Shown: positions 47,896-60,807 of the stretch, piece by piece
Layout: each line of letters starts with the position of its first letter
How positions within the stretch are numbered: the first letter of the stretch is position 1
Assembly: GCA_027886175.1 (NCBI GenBank)
Contig: JAJNNQ010000130.1
Span: 13,285,501 to 13,349,500 of the forward strand
DNA length: 64,000 bases
Direction of reading: 5' to 3'
DNA from: Phylloscopus collybita
Taxonomy: Eukaryota > Chordata > Aves > Passeriformes > Phylloscopidae
Made by a program: the position numbers and the translations under genes
Notes under the pieces: model-generated
Database searches by the model: none
What the model saw: the letters and a program-made list of their open reading frames with translations, nothing else
Told to the model about the DNA's origin: nothing

Positions 47896-50249
47896 GCGCA
47901 AAAGCTCTGCAGAGCAATGCAGGCATAATTTCAGCTGGGACTTCTAGATGCTTCTGTAATATGAACACCAGCAATAAATCGGGAGAGGATAATAGAAGTG
48001 TCAAGCCAGTCCTAAGTGCAGCAGCAGAGCTGTAATGTACTGTATGACACCCTACATCTAACACCATTCTTCAAGGACTCTGCACAGTATGGTTTATTCC
48101 ACTGCAATAATAAATGTATCCATGATGCATCTCCAAGTATTACCCAGCGTTGAAAATGAATCACAGTAATGTTACCTTCACTTCTCTCCAGCAAGAAGAT
48201 AATACTTTTTTGGATGTGATACCACTCTGTATAGTTTTTGACAAACTGGAAATACTTTAGTGAAATAAGGCCGTACGGGGAGCACATGATTCATTTTGAG
48301 GCAGCAGCACATAAAAAGACAGTGCTGAAATAGGTGTGGCAATTCAATTCATATCTTTTTAGTTATGCTTGTTTGTACTGCTACTCCTAATGGTTCTAGA
48401 TTCCCATAGATACTTCTTTTGCAGCTCCTCCCATTCCCCATGATGAGTATTTCTAAGAGGTTCTTGAGATGCTGCAAGCTAAGCAGAAAATACCAGCAAG
48501 AGTGTGTATCGCTAGCTCACGGAAAGATTGGAGAGTAATCAATGTGTAATTTTTTAATTCTTCTTTAAGTCAATGGTGCTTTTTCAAACTTTGAAGTACT
48601 GCTGTTGGTTCTCTCCTTTCTTCCACAAAACAGTAAACTTGGTTACTGGGAATCTTGTGAATGTTACTGTGAAGAGCATATGTGGATCAGTACCATTTTC
48701 TATTCATCCTGCTGCTTTTTTTCTGGATGTTTGCTCAGGCCACATTACTCTTCATTCTATTTCAGCAGTTTGGGCTGATGTAATGTTTCATGATTTTGTA
48801 AATCCATCTAAGTATCAAATATTTTCCTAAAACCTCAATAAGTTCTGCCATGTAGCTGTTTCAACGTTATCTACTAATTTAGCAATGTCCAAAACCGACA
48901 CATTTATCAGACTCAATGTCCTCTTTATAAACCAGTGCCAACAGACATTGCAGGGAACAGTATGTTTTGAGTCTGAACATCCTGTCTTTTTACCAGGATT
49001 TTCTATATCTTCTCAAGAAAATTTGGCATGTTCTCTTAGTTCCCACTACTCTACAAAAACATCTTTCTCTTCCATACTACTGATCACATCTATTAATCCT
49101 CTTGGCAGAAGACTTTCTCTATTCTATTGCTAATAATCTTTGAAGGCTAATATGTGATTTTTCTGAGCGTGATTCTTCATCAGCTTTTGATCATTCTAAT
49201 TGCCTTATTATAATCTGCTCTCCTACAGTGATAAAGGCTTTTAATGTTTCATGTGCTAGGAATGAAAGGGAAAAAAACGTGAGCAAAAATCTCTTTTTGT
49301 TCCTGGAATATTACCACCTCCACAGTTCATAACTATTAGGGGGAAGAATTCATTTTGGCCCTCTGTTGTGTCAAAGTTTCATCCTTTCAGTGGCCCCACT
49401 GTCTCTTTGTGATTTTGTTCACTTCAGCAGCAAAATGGATTGATCATTGCTGTTCCTTTTGCCACCTATTTCGCATGCTATTTTAACATCCCAGAATAAT
49501 GACTGGGACTCACTTCTTTAATTTCTCTCTGAACTGTACATCTCGTGCCTTTTTTTAATATAGTTTCTTGTATAATGAAAAAAGCGTATCATCATTACAT
49601 TTGCCCAGGAATTTTATAATCTCAGTTTTAACATCTTTTTTTTTTGTTACAAGGACACGCTTACAAAGCGGAGATTTAAAAACATGACTGAACTTGTGTA
49701 GATTTATCCACCATTTTGAGTTCTGTCCTTTGAGAAGTTGGAAATGGCTCCAAATAATACAGTCTCTACCACCCTCCACGTTAGGCTGCCTTTGAATTTC
49801 AGACTTCAGAAGCATACACCAGAAGCTTACAACTAGTGCCACCAAATTCCTCGTTAAAAAACTTTCCAGATTATCTTCCAATAATTCTGTAGCCCATTTA
49901 ATTCAAAAGCATATAAATTTAACCTTGCAATTTTTTTAATTTTTTTTTTCTTTGTCAGTCAACCAAAACTGCTCATGGAAAAAAACTGGCTTCAAGAAAT
50001 ATTTTCTGCAGAAGGACTCCTCAGGTTCATATTAGAATAAGTGCTCAAAACAAAAGGGAAAGTAAAAAAAGAACAGAGAGAAACAAAACCACTTCTGTCC
50101 AGGTAAAGTCCGTTAATTCCCAGGAGATTATCCCAATTTAAATTAGAGAAATAGTCTGCCAATAGTCCCATGAATAATTATTTTTAATAACTAACTCCAA
50201 CAGTAGGAGGAAGAACAAGATAACAGCACTGGCTTTACAGTACTGCAGC
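47896..50249. other. Intergenic or intronic sequence, possibly with a very old LINE
   Basis: About 2.3 kb with no supported gene. The pyrimidine-leaning text at 48560-49560 has the look of an inverted, ancient LINE coding strand, but I found no diagnostic motif such as NYRPVSLT and do not call it. No RNA gene was seen. Confidence 0.4.
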
Positions 50250-50350
50250 AGAAGTGCTCAGTGCTTGGCAGGAAACCTGGGTTCCAGTTATCCTTTTTGT
50301 TTGCAGCCTAGAGCACATTTTAGAAGGTAATTGGGACACTTCTTCCTCAC
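50250..50350 (+). mobile_element. MIR/CORE-SINE-like remnant
   Basis: The order 'cagtgcttggcaggaaacct', 'gggttccagttatcc', 'cagcctagagcac' and 'ggtaattgggacacttcttc' parallels MIR ('...gagacctgggttctaatcccggc...tgtgtgaccttgggcaagtcacttcacctc'). It is heavily diverged and was identified by eye only. Confidence 0.42.
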
Positions 50351-50524
50351 TCATGGTTGCTGAAGTTTTACAAGTCGGAAGAAGAGACATGACTCCAGGT
50401 CTTTTGAATCCCACAATGTGGAAGATATTTTCTGGATATTAGCTTCTCTCTGTCACCCCTTTGTATAGATCCTATTTTGGAAAGCTGTTCTGCTGTATAG
50501 GAGTAAATGTTTCATTTGGATGAG

Positions 50525-50600
50525 AGGCCCAAATGCTACATGGTTTGGTGACTACAGCTCTGCCTAGGAGACTTGTATTCAATTATCAGGTTCAGAAAAA
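50525..50600 (+). mobile_element. Possible MIR-type SINE head
   Basis: 'tggtttggtgactacagctc' then 'tgcctaggagacttgtattc' and 'aattatcagg' resembles the tRNA-like head of MIR (A-box region followed by 'gagacctgggttcaaatccc'). It lies only about 175 bp after the previous MIR-like piece on the same strand, so the two may be parts of one ancient cluster. Weak evidence. Confidence 0.35.
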
Positions 50601-51182
50601 AGAGCAAGAAGAAATCATTTGAAACCTTTCTTCAACATTTCCTGTGAAGCAATTGTCTTAGAGAATTAGCAAGCTACTGAGTACAGTGTTATAACAAGGC
50701 TATGATGTACTGGGGAAAAGGAACAAGGTCTACTTCCATAAATGGTAATCACATCTTTTCTTGTAGAACAAAACTAGTGAACGCACTTAGAAGGTTTTTA
50801 TTTTTTAATTTGTGTAAATTTTTCAGTCATGTAATTATGCTCAGACTAAAAATTCCAGTGCATTTTGAAATTTTGTTGTCATAGTATCCCTATATTTCGT
50901 TCTTCCTGTTTCATCACATGAAAGAAACAGCTTTCTTTACATTTAATTGTATAATAATGAACTATTATTATTATGAGCCAAAGGAAAGTAAATGCACATT
51001 GAACTTGGCAGTCCAAACACACAAATCACATTGTTCTCACTAAAATTATTCTGCAGGTCTACTTAATTAAATAGTACAGGCCCGTATGAACACTTTTAAA
51101 CTGATCTGCAACAAGTTTCTTGTGATTTAGCTTAAGTAAGAAATCTACTTAGGGTAAATCAATATAAGCCTTTTGTAGAACC

Positions 51183-51239
51183 CTTTAGGTTTACATGAGA
51201 GCTTCAGAGCTTCAGCTTCTTTAGGTTTACATGAGAGCT
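51183..51239. repeat. 21-bp perfect direct repeat, period 36
   Basis: Positions 51183-51203 and 51219-51239 are identical (core 'tttaggtttacatgagagct'), separated by 15 bp that itself contains 'cagagcttcag'. This looks like a local replication-slippage or repair duplication. Confidence 0.95.
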
Positions 51240-52620
51240 ACTAAATTGATTAATTTAAATGTGAGTTCAGTTAAACAGATGCTGCTTTTGTGTGGAGAAA
51301 AGGCCTAAAGGTGTGACAAAGTGTCTTCTCTGCACTGTCTCCGTACATATTTTTAACATTTATTAGATTTTTAATCTTGTTAATGTTATGGCATTCTTCT
51401 GAAAGGGCAAAACACCAACCTTATTTATATATTCTGTGATCTGTCCGTTGCTCAAAAACAACTGCCTGTTGGTAAGCCCTTAACTCTAATTTAATCTCTG
51501 ATCAAATCCCAAAATGAACTTCACTGATTGAGGTGGTAACCAAACTGCTTAGTCACCTGACCCATTAGGATAATGAGTAGTGCATTGTTCAAAGAATGGT
51601 TTCCTTCAAGGCTACAAGGTGAAAACACCCAATGGGTAGGCCTAGTGACAGCTTTAAGTACCACTGCTCACAATTAGGTGTTCTCTGAGGTGGACCAGCA
51701 GAGCTGTGGTGGGATTACAAACCAGAAGCTGTTCACACAACTGTTGGGTTCTGCAGAACACAGCACGAAAATGACCAGGTGTGGTATAATCAAAATAGTG
51801 ATGGATGTCTTGTAGTCTGTCAAATTGTTTCATACGTCCAGTTGCACTTTCTTTCAGTGTCCAGTCCCCCCAAAAACAGAGAAGAATGTGTTATGACTTT
51901 CCTACTAATTAATAGAACTGTGGGGTTCTTCTGGTGCCAAATTCTCTGGATTCTGGCCCTCACATACATATATTTCTAATTTTTTTTTCCTGGCTTGTTT
52001 CCTAGCTTGACATTTTCCCAACACAAAGGAGAATCCCTCTTTTTTGATTTTACAAAAGGTATGTGAGGTATGACTTTAAAAGTTTAAACAATAGCAACCT
52101 CTGCAAAGATTAGCTACTGCTGCATTTCTGGGGAGTTTCCTTCCCTAGCTTCTCATGAGTATGTGGAGGGGTCTAGGATTTTCAATGAAAGTAATACAGT
52201 ATCCGAATTACACGAAAACAGTTCTGTTTTGATTTCTCCCTTTAGAAAAGACAGTGATCATGAAACCATGACCTTCAAAACCCTGGGACCTCAAATCTGT
52301 GGAACAAACTTCAACCAAAATGAACTGTATGCCTCTAGGCACGTTTTCCTGAAGTTAAATGGCTTTGTCGTGACATACAAGCAGATTCATTGAATGACTG
52401 CTGTGATATTTCCAGGTAGGTCGTCATTATCATCACATTTTTCTGTGCATCGGCATGGAATAATGCATAGGAATAAACATTCTTCTAACACTAAGTTAAA
52501 TTCAGAGAATAAATATAAGGATATATTTCTACTATGGCACCTGTGGTTTTGTGAGAAAACTAAAATGTTCCTCTCTTACATCTTTAATAATAGATAGCCA
52601 TGGAGCCAGATATGCAGACG

Positions 52621-52680
52621 GGAAAAAAAAGAAAAAGAAAAAAAATAGAAAAAAGGGAAAAAAAAAAAGAAGAAAAAGGA
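52621..52680. repeat. A/G-rich purine tract
   Basis: Sixty bases almost entirely A and G with runs of A up to 11. Plus- and minus-strand frames that cross it (52551-52757, 52532-52726) give poly-lysine or poly-phenylalanine and are not genes. Confidence 0.9.
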
Positions 52681-54225
52681 CAGTAATAATTGATCCACAG
52701 CTATGCCATATATTGTGCATTAACAAATACCTTCATATTTTAAGGAATGTGTTCTAAGTAATAACCATTTATACACAATTGTAAATGTATGCAATACATT
52801 ACAAAAGCCTAAAGACATGTTCTTTTGTCTGGATTGCTTACCAGCTACCAGTTATAAATATTCTAATGAGGCTCTTATACCTCTAATGTCAGTGTGGTAC
52901 CAGAGTGCCTTTCTATTAGTGCATTAAGCTACATGACTAGCATTTTTCTGTCTTTCTGTCCCCAGGTGGAAAATTGAATGTATTTAAAAATAATTAATAT
53001 TTTATTTTTTATCTATGATGTGCATGCACTTTCACTAGCAAATGCAGACAGAATAATATCTGTCACATTTTACTGTATTGAATTTAAAGTACTAGACAAG
53101 CCTGCTGTATAAAGTATACTTATATGCTGAACTGGTGGAGAACAACAGCTAGAAAATGTCTTGAGGAATATGCTTCACGCCCTTAGCAGCAAAAAATTTT
53201 CATTATCCCTGTTCCAGAGTAAGCACTGATGAACATTTTGGATGGATTGTCAGATACGCACAGCACTGGCCTTACTTTGCTTCAGCTGGGAGTTTTATCA
53301 CCTACGGTAACGGGAGCAGGGTTGGGCCACTGCTTCTGCAAACTCCAGGCTCTGAAGAGACTGTGAGAGCACAGCAGAGAGCCCAGAAGTCCCTGGCTGG
53401 CTGCTCAGGGATCTAATTAATCTGCCCCAGTTCCACCCTGATCTAATGCAGTTCTTTGTTCACCTCCGTGTGTGCGAACTGCAAATCTCCTCCCGCTACA
53501 CCAAACGTAGTCACCAACAGAAGCTGGGTGTTTCTCACCAGCAGTTACAATTAACTTTACCAACTTCCAGTTTCTGGATGGAAACCGAAACATTTCAAAT
53601 GAGAAAACATTTACATTACTTCCCACTAAGGCTACGCCGGAACAACTGTGAGTTACCCGAAGAAATTCTGTGGTTGTATTTTATTGTGCTATTTTGTGTA
53701 TTATATTCACTATTCACGATGCTACTTTCCTCTTAAAATCCCTTACTCCCCTTTTATTTTTAAGGCATAACCATCCAAAGATTTCAAATCTCAAATGCAG
53801 AATACATATTTTAGTCAGGTTTAATACAAAAGATTTGATACTCCAAAATGCGTTTTCTGCTGAGCACATGCCATAAACAGCATTTTATTAAAGATGCTTG
53901 TAACTTAAATTTGCATTAGAGCTGTACAACATTTTTGACATTGGAAGGAAAGCATGGGAACACATATTTGAAAGATCCCTGCAGTTTGAAAAATCTGTGC
54001 AGTTTTCAAAACCATGGGTCCTTCCAGTGTGCTTCTAGCATTTGCTTGGGAACTAGACTCCCATGAACAGACCATACAACTCAGAGGCCAGAACAATGTC
54101 ACACTGTTACATAGGAAACTACTCTACTACTCAGCTAACCTACCAAGATTCCTATAAATTGTGAATACAAACTCTATTCCTGCTTAATTTTTTATGCAGA
54201 TATCTCCCTTTTCCTCTCCTAAAAA

Positions 54226-54252
54226 CAACAACAACAACAACAACAACAACAA
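54226..54252. repeat. (CAA)9 trinucleotide microsatellite
   Basis: Nine uninterrupted CAA units. Confidence 0.97.
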
Positions 54253-55631
54253 AAAGGAGGAAAAAGTTCTTTAAAGGAAAGTATCACAAACTCAGCAGCA
54301 GGAAGATGTGAAGAGCTCCATTAACAAGAAGGAGTTTTTAAGAGAGTGATCTGAATTATGCAGCAGAGTGACATTCAGAGTTCATTGCATTACTGCAGTT
54401 GTGTATACAACCCATTACTGCACTGGAGTACACATTCTCACAGCTCCATTTCAAATGATCTCTCTATAATCTAACTTCACTAATTCATGTTTCCATAGTC
54501 TAGAATGACAAGGTTCTGAACTGTATTTCTCTTTCATGCTCCAAGACCTGTTCACAGAACTATTTTTTTCCTTTTTAGTATCAAAAAAGTGTGGTGTTAT
54601 AATTTAAATATATTATTTCATATTATTCATTGTTACAAGACTATCATGATTAGCACTTCCAGAGAACTCCTGAGCTCAGAAAGACTGAGGAGGCAGGTTT
54701 TTTTATGGATGTTTATATTCACTTCCCCTTATATCTATACTACCATAAAGTCATCTACTGTCTCATGGCTTCCTTTTTACCCCTCTGTCTTTCACACCAC
54801 CTTTACAAGCATTCCTGTGGTTTTTTCCACCAGCCAGCAGACAACACATGTAGTCACCAGACAATTATCTTCACGCTGACTGACCTGCTGCCTGCAACCA
54901 CCCAGAGTATAAAACAGCTGAGTTGTCTCTGGATTTCCCCTAGAGCACGGGGGGGACAAGCATGTGGCTTTTTTGCTATTTTGTCACTGCTTTGGGTTTT
55001 CATGAAACTTGCAGTTTCAAGATTCCTACCTTAGTTCCACACTAGCTGAAGCTGAACAGCTGGTTCAAAAGCTATTGGGGAGGGATTAGCAGAGGAGCAA
55101 TCAGACAGCTTTCACCTCTGCCCTGAAAAAGAGAAGAAATATCAGGATCATTCAGTGGTTCACCAGCAAGGAAAGGCAGCAATCATGTAGCACCTTTCTA
55201 GCAGGGGAAACCAGAAGAATCCTACAGTTATTCATAATGAGGCCAGAATTTGCCAGACTAACATGAATATGTTCAGAATTATCTCTGTTTCAAAGATCAG
55301 AGATCACCCAGTCCTGTCATTTTCCCAATACTTAATAGTGCAGACTTGTAATAGCAGAGAAGTAGGACAGTAAAGCCTTCAGTGTTAAGCTATTATCTTT
55401 TTGAGTCAGCTATACTTGTGAGCTTTAAATCCTGTTAGGACATCTATTCTTGATTAGTAGGTAATCAAGAAGCAAAAAGGCATATCCAAATACAGTCTTA
55501 TGTTTTATTTCTAATCTCAGAAAGGGGTTTAAGTCTAAACATGTCTTGTTTATGTACTCAACTGAGCCAGCTAGCCTATGAAATTAATCACACATCTGAT
55601 GCCAAAATTAGGTTCGGTGCAAAAGTGGGAA

Positions 55632-55740
55632 TGACGTGGTGGTTAAAGGAGGCTGACCTAGGATGCAGAAACACCCAAGTTCATCTGGTGACTTTTCATT
55701 AATTCCTGTCATGTGCCTAAAGGTAAATCACTGTGATGCA
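55632..55740 (+). mobile_element. MIR/CORE-SINE-like remnant
   Basis: 'gacgtggtggttaaaggagg' followed by 'ctgacctaggatgcagaaac', 'acccaagttcatctgg' and 'catgtgcctaaaggtaaatc' tracks the MIR consensus from its tRNA-like head ('gtggttaagagc...ggagacctgggttcaaat') into the core ('tgtgaccttgggcaagtcac'). Diverged, judged by eye. Confidence 0.5.
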
Positions 55741-58079
55741 GGCGCACCAAGACATTTACATATGTAAACTCTCTTCACTCAAGAAAGCTTGATAGACAGA
55801 TGAGCAGTGCCTGAATAAAGGTTCTCTCCAAGTGCCATTGTTCATCTACCTTTTAAATGTTTATGCCTCCCTAAAATGTGTAATATATTGTTTGCTTGAC
55901 ATATACAGGTTTTGAGGAGAAAAATAGACTCAGATAGTCTATATAGAGTAATATATTTTGACAGAATCCTCAACAAGTAAGAATAAAAGTAACTAAGTCC
56001 TCAAGAGTATGTTTTTGGCTGCTTGTAGAGTGAGTGCAAAGACCTCTTAGCTGTGTTAAGATCATTGGGCTTGATCCAAATCCTGATGAAGAAAAAGGAC
56101 ATTTTTAACTGAACTTGAATAAATTTGAGCATGATCGATCCTCTGTTAAGTACGTATAGGTTCCTATCACACTCTTTTAACAGGGGTGTGCAGATCACCT
56201 CTGTACCACCACATGCAGCAAGACCACATCAAAAAGACCACACACCAATGAGGCTGTTTAATCACTTCATAACCAACTTAAATACTATTTTCTCTCGTAT
56301 ATTGACCACTCTCAATTAAAGGACAAATCTGTGCAAATACTTCAACCCTACAACATCAGCAAATTTAACTGACATTAGGTTAAAGATATATTTGAATTCC
56401 AAAGTTATTTCAATCTGGTGGCAAATAAGGATGATATCCTAGAAACCAAAGTGCCATAAAAATGTATGAAGGCAATACATTTGATTGCACTTCAAAGAAA
56501 ATACTTAATGTTGGTTCTTAGGTCTTTTACTTACATTCACTAACCCAAAAACTCCAAGACAATAAAATCAAGAAGGAGAAAAAAATAAAACAAGATTGCT
56601 TATATGGCTATAATACAATCCTTTGGTGATCAGTTTGGTGACCAAATAGCTAAAAACTCTTTTATTATTTTGCCAATAAGATAAAAATACAAGTGCAAAG
56701 ATATATAAGAGATTTAAAAATATGTATTTTTATTAATAAAACTCTTATTCAAAAAACAATTCTTAATACAATCTTTATACACATCAGATTATTTAAAACA
56801 TGTTTGGAATGCTTCTATTTTAAAAGATAAAGCAGATTTTTTCAACCTTGGCTCTATTCTTTTGTGATTTATTTTTTAAATTGTAGTGTATTTTTTTGAA
56901 TTAGACTCCAAAAGCTACAATAATTAAAACCATATGTAGAGCGAGAATGTCTCTTTTTTCATGTTATATTACTTCTTCAGCATTATTATAAGTTCAGCCT
57001 GCCTGATGTGAGTCTAATTCTTTACTCAATCTTGGGCTAAGTCCCACTGGAAAAGTGGGATATTGTGATTATTAAAAAAAGCAGAGAAAGAAATGTGCCA
57101 ATCTACAGTGTAGTATGTCTAAATTGAACTGCCAAACAATAAACAACAATTCTTCATTACAGGGAGAGATACTTTTTGATGCTCATAGGTTATAAGTGAA
57201 GAATGAACAAAATTACTGAAGAGAAAAATCATCATAATAATAAAAATAATAATAATATACAATTTGGAATTTATAATGTTTGGCTACTTCTCCTACAGCC
57301 TTTGACTGAACAAATGTAGTTCAAACATGGTACATTCACTAAATATTTGAAAAAAAAATAGATGAATAATGAAGGTTGAGTAAGGTGTTACTAATTTTAT
57401 TAATATTATATTTACTTAGCTGGTTAAGGTAGCAGAATTCTGCTTCAGTGAGAAGGAATGTTGTGCTGTAGAGTGGGATGCAACAAGAGCATTGAACTGA
57501 TCAAAGAGATTAACAATTGTGCAGACAAAATACTTAGACAGTTTTTCAAAGTTGTTTGTGGTACTCAGGGTTTTTAAACTCCGGGAAGTCTCACTTACAC
57601 CACTGGCACTACCAGAACCTTTATTCCATGCAAGCTAGAAAAAGCACAATGCTGAAGAAAAATGTCTTGTGAGACTGTCTACAATCCCATTTCTCTAAAG
57701 ACTGATGCTACAGCATCAGGTAAAATATTTCTGCTTGCACTATTATTCAACAGACACCATCTTATCAGCAGATCTCAACATACTCTACCAAGGAGGAAAA
57801 ATTTTTAGATGGAGGAAGTCATGGAGGAAAAAACAAATTGAATTCCTATAATTAACTAGTATATTCATATGGCAGAGGTAATAGTAGCAAATATTGTTTC
57901 AAAATTCACATTTTTGCAAAGCATTATTTCTAAATTGCCACGAGGAAATTTGTGCTATTTGACAGAATTACCACAAGGGCTGGTGGTAACTTCAGACATA
58001 CCTATATTTATTAGATGACTGCAAAATATCCCTAAAGTACTTGAGAACTTGGGGGAAAGAAAGGGCATTTTTTACCTTG
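55741..58079. other. Intergenic or intronic sequence with no supported gene
   Basis: Very AT-rich unique DNA, including an imperfect (ATA/AAT)n stretch near 57229-57256. A perfect 8-bp-arm palindrome (CTGATGCT, 2-nt loop, AGCATCAG) lies at 57702-57719. Nothing is recognised as gene or RNA. Confidence 0.5.
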
Positions 58080-59740
58080 CTTCCCACAAATCCAGACAGA
58101 CTCACCGGTGATGCAAGGAAGGTCTCTCAGTCTTTGCATCATCTGCACATTGGTAATGTTAATTCCAGACTACTGGCAAGCCCTGGAATACTGTCTGGCC
58201 ACCCCTGACTAAGAGCACGAGACCTGTGACTGCTTGGTGATTACTCATCACTCATTTAGCCTCTCTCCATCCATACAGTATGTGCTGAGACAATTTTGTA
58301 CTCTTCTAGCTGCTTAATCAAAATTCTTTGCCCTCCCAAGTCCCTTTCTGCCATAAAAAAGCCTCCCTTACTTCAATTCCTCTCTCAGACCTATCAACCT
58401 AAACCATAATCTCATCAAAAAGGTGTCATATCAACTTTACAGTATCTGTCTTCCACAAGTCTAACAGTTATTATTACCCTTATTTCACTCTTTATAATTG
58501 AGTCCTATATCAGCTATGCCATTATTTTGCCTAAGATTCATGTCAGTCTGACAGGCCTATAATTACCATTGTACCCTCTTTCACCCTTTCAAAATATTGG
58601 CTCAACAATAGATTTCCTCTCACCTTCTGGATTTTTCCAGTGCCATTTTTATTGAAAAGCAAAAGCAGTGATCCTCTGGGACAGATTTTCTGTAACATTT
58701 GGACATACTATGAAGGAATGTTGATTTTAAGAGGTCCAAGGTTAGGTCCATTTCCATCCTCATTAATTGTTGAAACAAGGTATTTCAGCTTCAGCATCAT
58801 CATATGGCTATCACCCTGTCCCTTTTCCACAGAGAACCAAGAGGAACATTTAGGATTAGCACTAACTTTGAATTTTATGCATTAACCCGTAGCAAGCTCC
58901 ACTTGGGAAAGAGAGCAAGTTAGTCAATAAGAGAGCAAGAGATGAGACACAGCTTGGAGGGTAAAAAGGCTTCCAAAAAGAGAATATCAGTTTTCTAGAA
59001 CATTGAGAATGCAAAGTTGGTTGCTTCCCAGGGTGAAGACTACTAAGGAACCCTAGAGATTTGAAGAGAGGCACAGTTCAGCAGATTATGGAGAACAGAA
59101 TCAAGGTGCAAATGCAAATCTGTTTAAAATGAAATCCCAAAAATCACAAATCTTTATGTAAGTAATTTTTCCCCCTTGTTTCCAGTTATTCACCACCTTT
59201 CAACTCCCCTGCTACTGCCAACCCCTCCCTACTTCTGCTTAATCAATAATTTCTCTGGCAGCACTTTCCTGTGCCTCCTAAATCCACCCAGAGGAGATCA
59301 CGGAACACACTCAAACTGGGAAACTCAGTATCTGAGCAAGAAAAAAAAAAGGTGGACAAGTTAACACAGAATTCAGAAAAGTAGTCTGTTAGCCAAGTAA
59401 CAGAAATATTTGTTGGCTACCTCTGTTTTTCCTGTGTTATTACATACATTTCTGCCTTTTCCACATAGTAACAAGCCAGCAACAGCACTACTACTTTTTT
59501 TTTCACTTTAAAAAGCTTATCAAAATCCTTAATTAAATGGCCATTTCTCCGTGTATCCTTCTGCTTCCTTTACAAATGTCTTCAATTCCTAACTTCTCAT
59601 TTATATTCATTTATTCTTTGCGATCTACTTTCTTTTTTTCCCCATTTGTTTCATTATATATTGCAGCTGCTTTCTGCTTCCCTGTAAGCCAGGCTAGTTT
59701 TCAGCTGCTGAAAATTTTTCATTAAAAAATGCCAATGAAC
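58080..59740 (-). mobile_element. Ancient CR1/L3-type LINE, reverse-transcriptase region
   Basis: On the minus strand 58541-58567 reads G-N-Y-R-P-V-R-L-T, the NYRPVSLT motif of CR1/L3-type reverse transcriptases. Downstream on the same strand come 'ttaggcaaaataatgg', 'ttttgatgagatta' and 'aattttgattaagcagctag', as in L3-like elements. Upstream, 58570-58890 gives 'ggcactggaaaaatccagaa' and 'ccaatattttgaaagg'-type text of the same family, and 59560-59710 ('ttcaattcctaacttctcat' on plus) fits a more 5' part. The middle (about 58900-59540) is not clearly assignable and may contain unrelated sequence. All frames are broken. Age is inferred from the level of decay. Confidence 0.68.
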
Positions 59741-60643
59741 TGACCCTGAAACACTTCACTCAAGACATCCCTAGTTTGACAAAACTTTTGTCAAAGCCAG
59801 CAGAGGATTCAGGAAATAAACTCATATGGGATTACTTGGGACTGCCACAGGGCCATGCACTCATTCTCTCTTCCTAGCTCTGGGGAAGATCCAACAACAA
59901 AACAACAAAACAAAACAAAACAAAAAAGCTAAAAAAAAAAAGAGGAAAACCAAAACGCACACATGATAAACAAACAAAACTCAAGCCACACCACATTTTA
60001 AATTCTCAGTGCTTAAAAACAAAGGAATGTATTTCTCAAATACTTTCAAAACAGAGAAACCTGAATAGGGACTGCAAAAATACAAAATCTCAGAACAAAG
60101 AGTCTAGGGCTTACTATATGCTTGCCAGCATTACCAGAGCTTTCTTAGTTATCCACAGCCCACTCACTCCCAACATTCTGTATTTTTTAATTTGTTCGAC
60201 TAACTCATCTAACGTCTCAGGAAGTGATGGTTGTTTCTCTGGCTGAGAGTGACTGACAGGTGCTGTGCAGGCACACGTGTAATGAATGTCACAGATAACA
60301 CAGAGGCCTCCTCAGAGAATGCCACTGGGAGAGACAGCTTGTCTTCTGGCAGTTTGTAAATAGCAATCCACTGGGAGTTACACGGATTTGAGTTACAAGT
60401 CACATTACTCCTGCCTGCTCTCTGTGGGAGTCAGGAGAATAAACAAGTGCTTTTCATCATGGCACTTCCCACCCAGTGGAAGACAGTGTCTGTTCAGAGC
60501 AGACCCTTTCAAGGGACAAGCTGTATTTTGCTCTATCAACACCCCAATCGTGTAAAGACTGCAGTTGTAGCCAAACAGTCATCACAGACCTAGATTTCCA
60601 CAAGACGGCATTTCTACCATGCTCTCCTCTTTTGGCTGCACCA
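59741..60643. other. Sequence between LINE fragments
   Basis: About 900 bp including an imperfect CAA/CAAAA simple tract (59891-59940). No gene or RNA was seen. Confidence 0.55.
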
Positions 60644-60807
60644 AGGGAAATATAAGTCTGATATTAGGAAAATTTATTCAAGGAAAGAATAATAAAGTAC
60701 TAGAATGATCTGCCTGGGGAGGTGGTGGAGTTACCATCCCTGGATGTGTTTAAAAGAAGATTGGATGTGACACTCGGTGCCATGGTCCAACCCAGAGATT
60801 CTGTGAA
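60644..60807 (+). mobile_element. CR1 LINE 3' end with internal deletion
   Basis: The segment holds classic CR1 3' text: 'gatattaggaaaatttattc', 'atctgcctggggaggtggtg', 'gagttaccatccctggatgt', 'gtttaaaagaagattggatg', 'cactcggtgccatggtc'. Complete CR1 copies then have some 50-60 bp ('...gttggactcgatgatcttg...') before the end. Here 'catggtccaacccagagatt' jumps straight to the terminal 'attctgtga', so that middle piece is missing. The copy is 5'-truncated and non-coding. Confidence 0.92.

Larger units (their letters stand above)
50601..55630. other. Intergenic or intronic sequence with no supported gene
   Basis: AT-rich unique DNA with a 21-bp direct repeat (51183-51239), a purine-rich tract (52621-52680) and a (CAA)9 microsatellite (54226-54252). 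Short open frames are present on both strands, none convincing. Confidence 0.5.

Noticed and set aside
48560..49560. Possible inverted ancient LINE coding strand
   Set aside because: The texture is suggestive, but no diagnostic reverse-transcriptase or 3' motif could be found. A profile search would decide.
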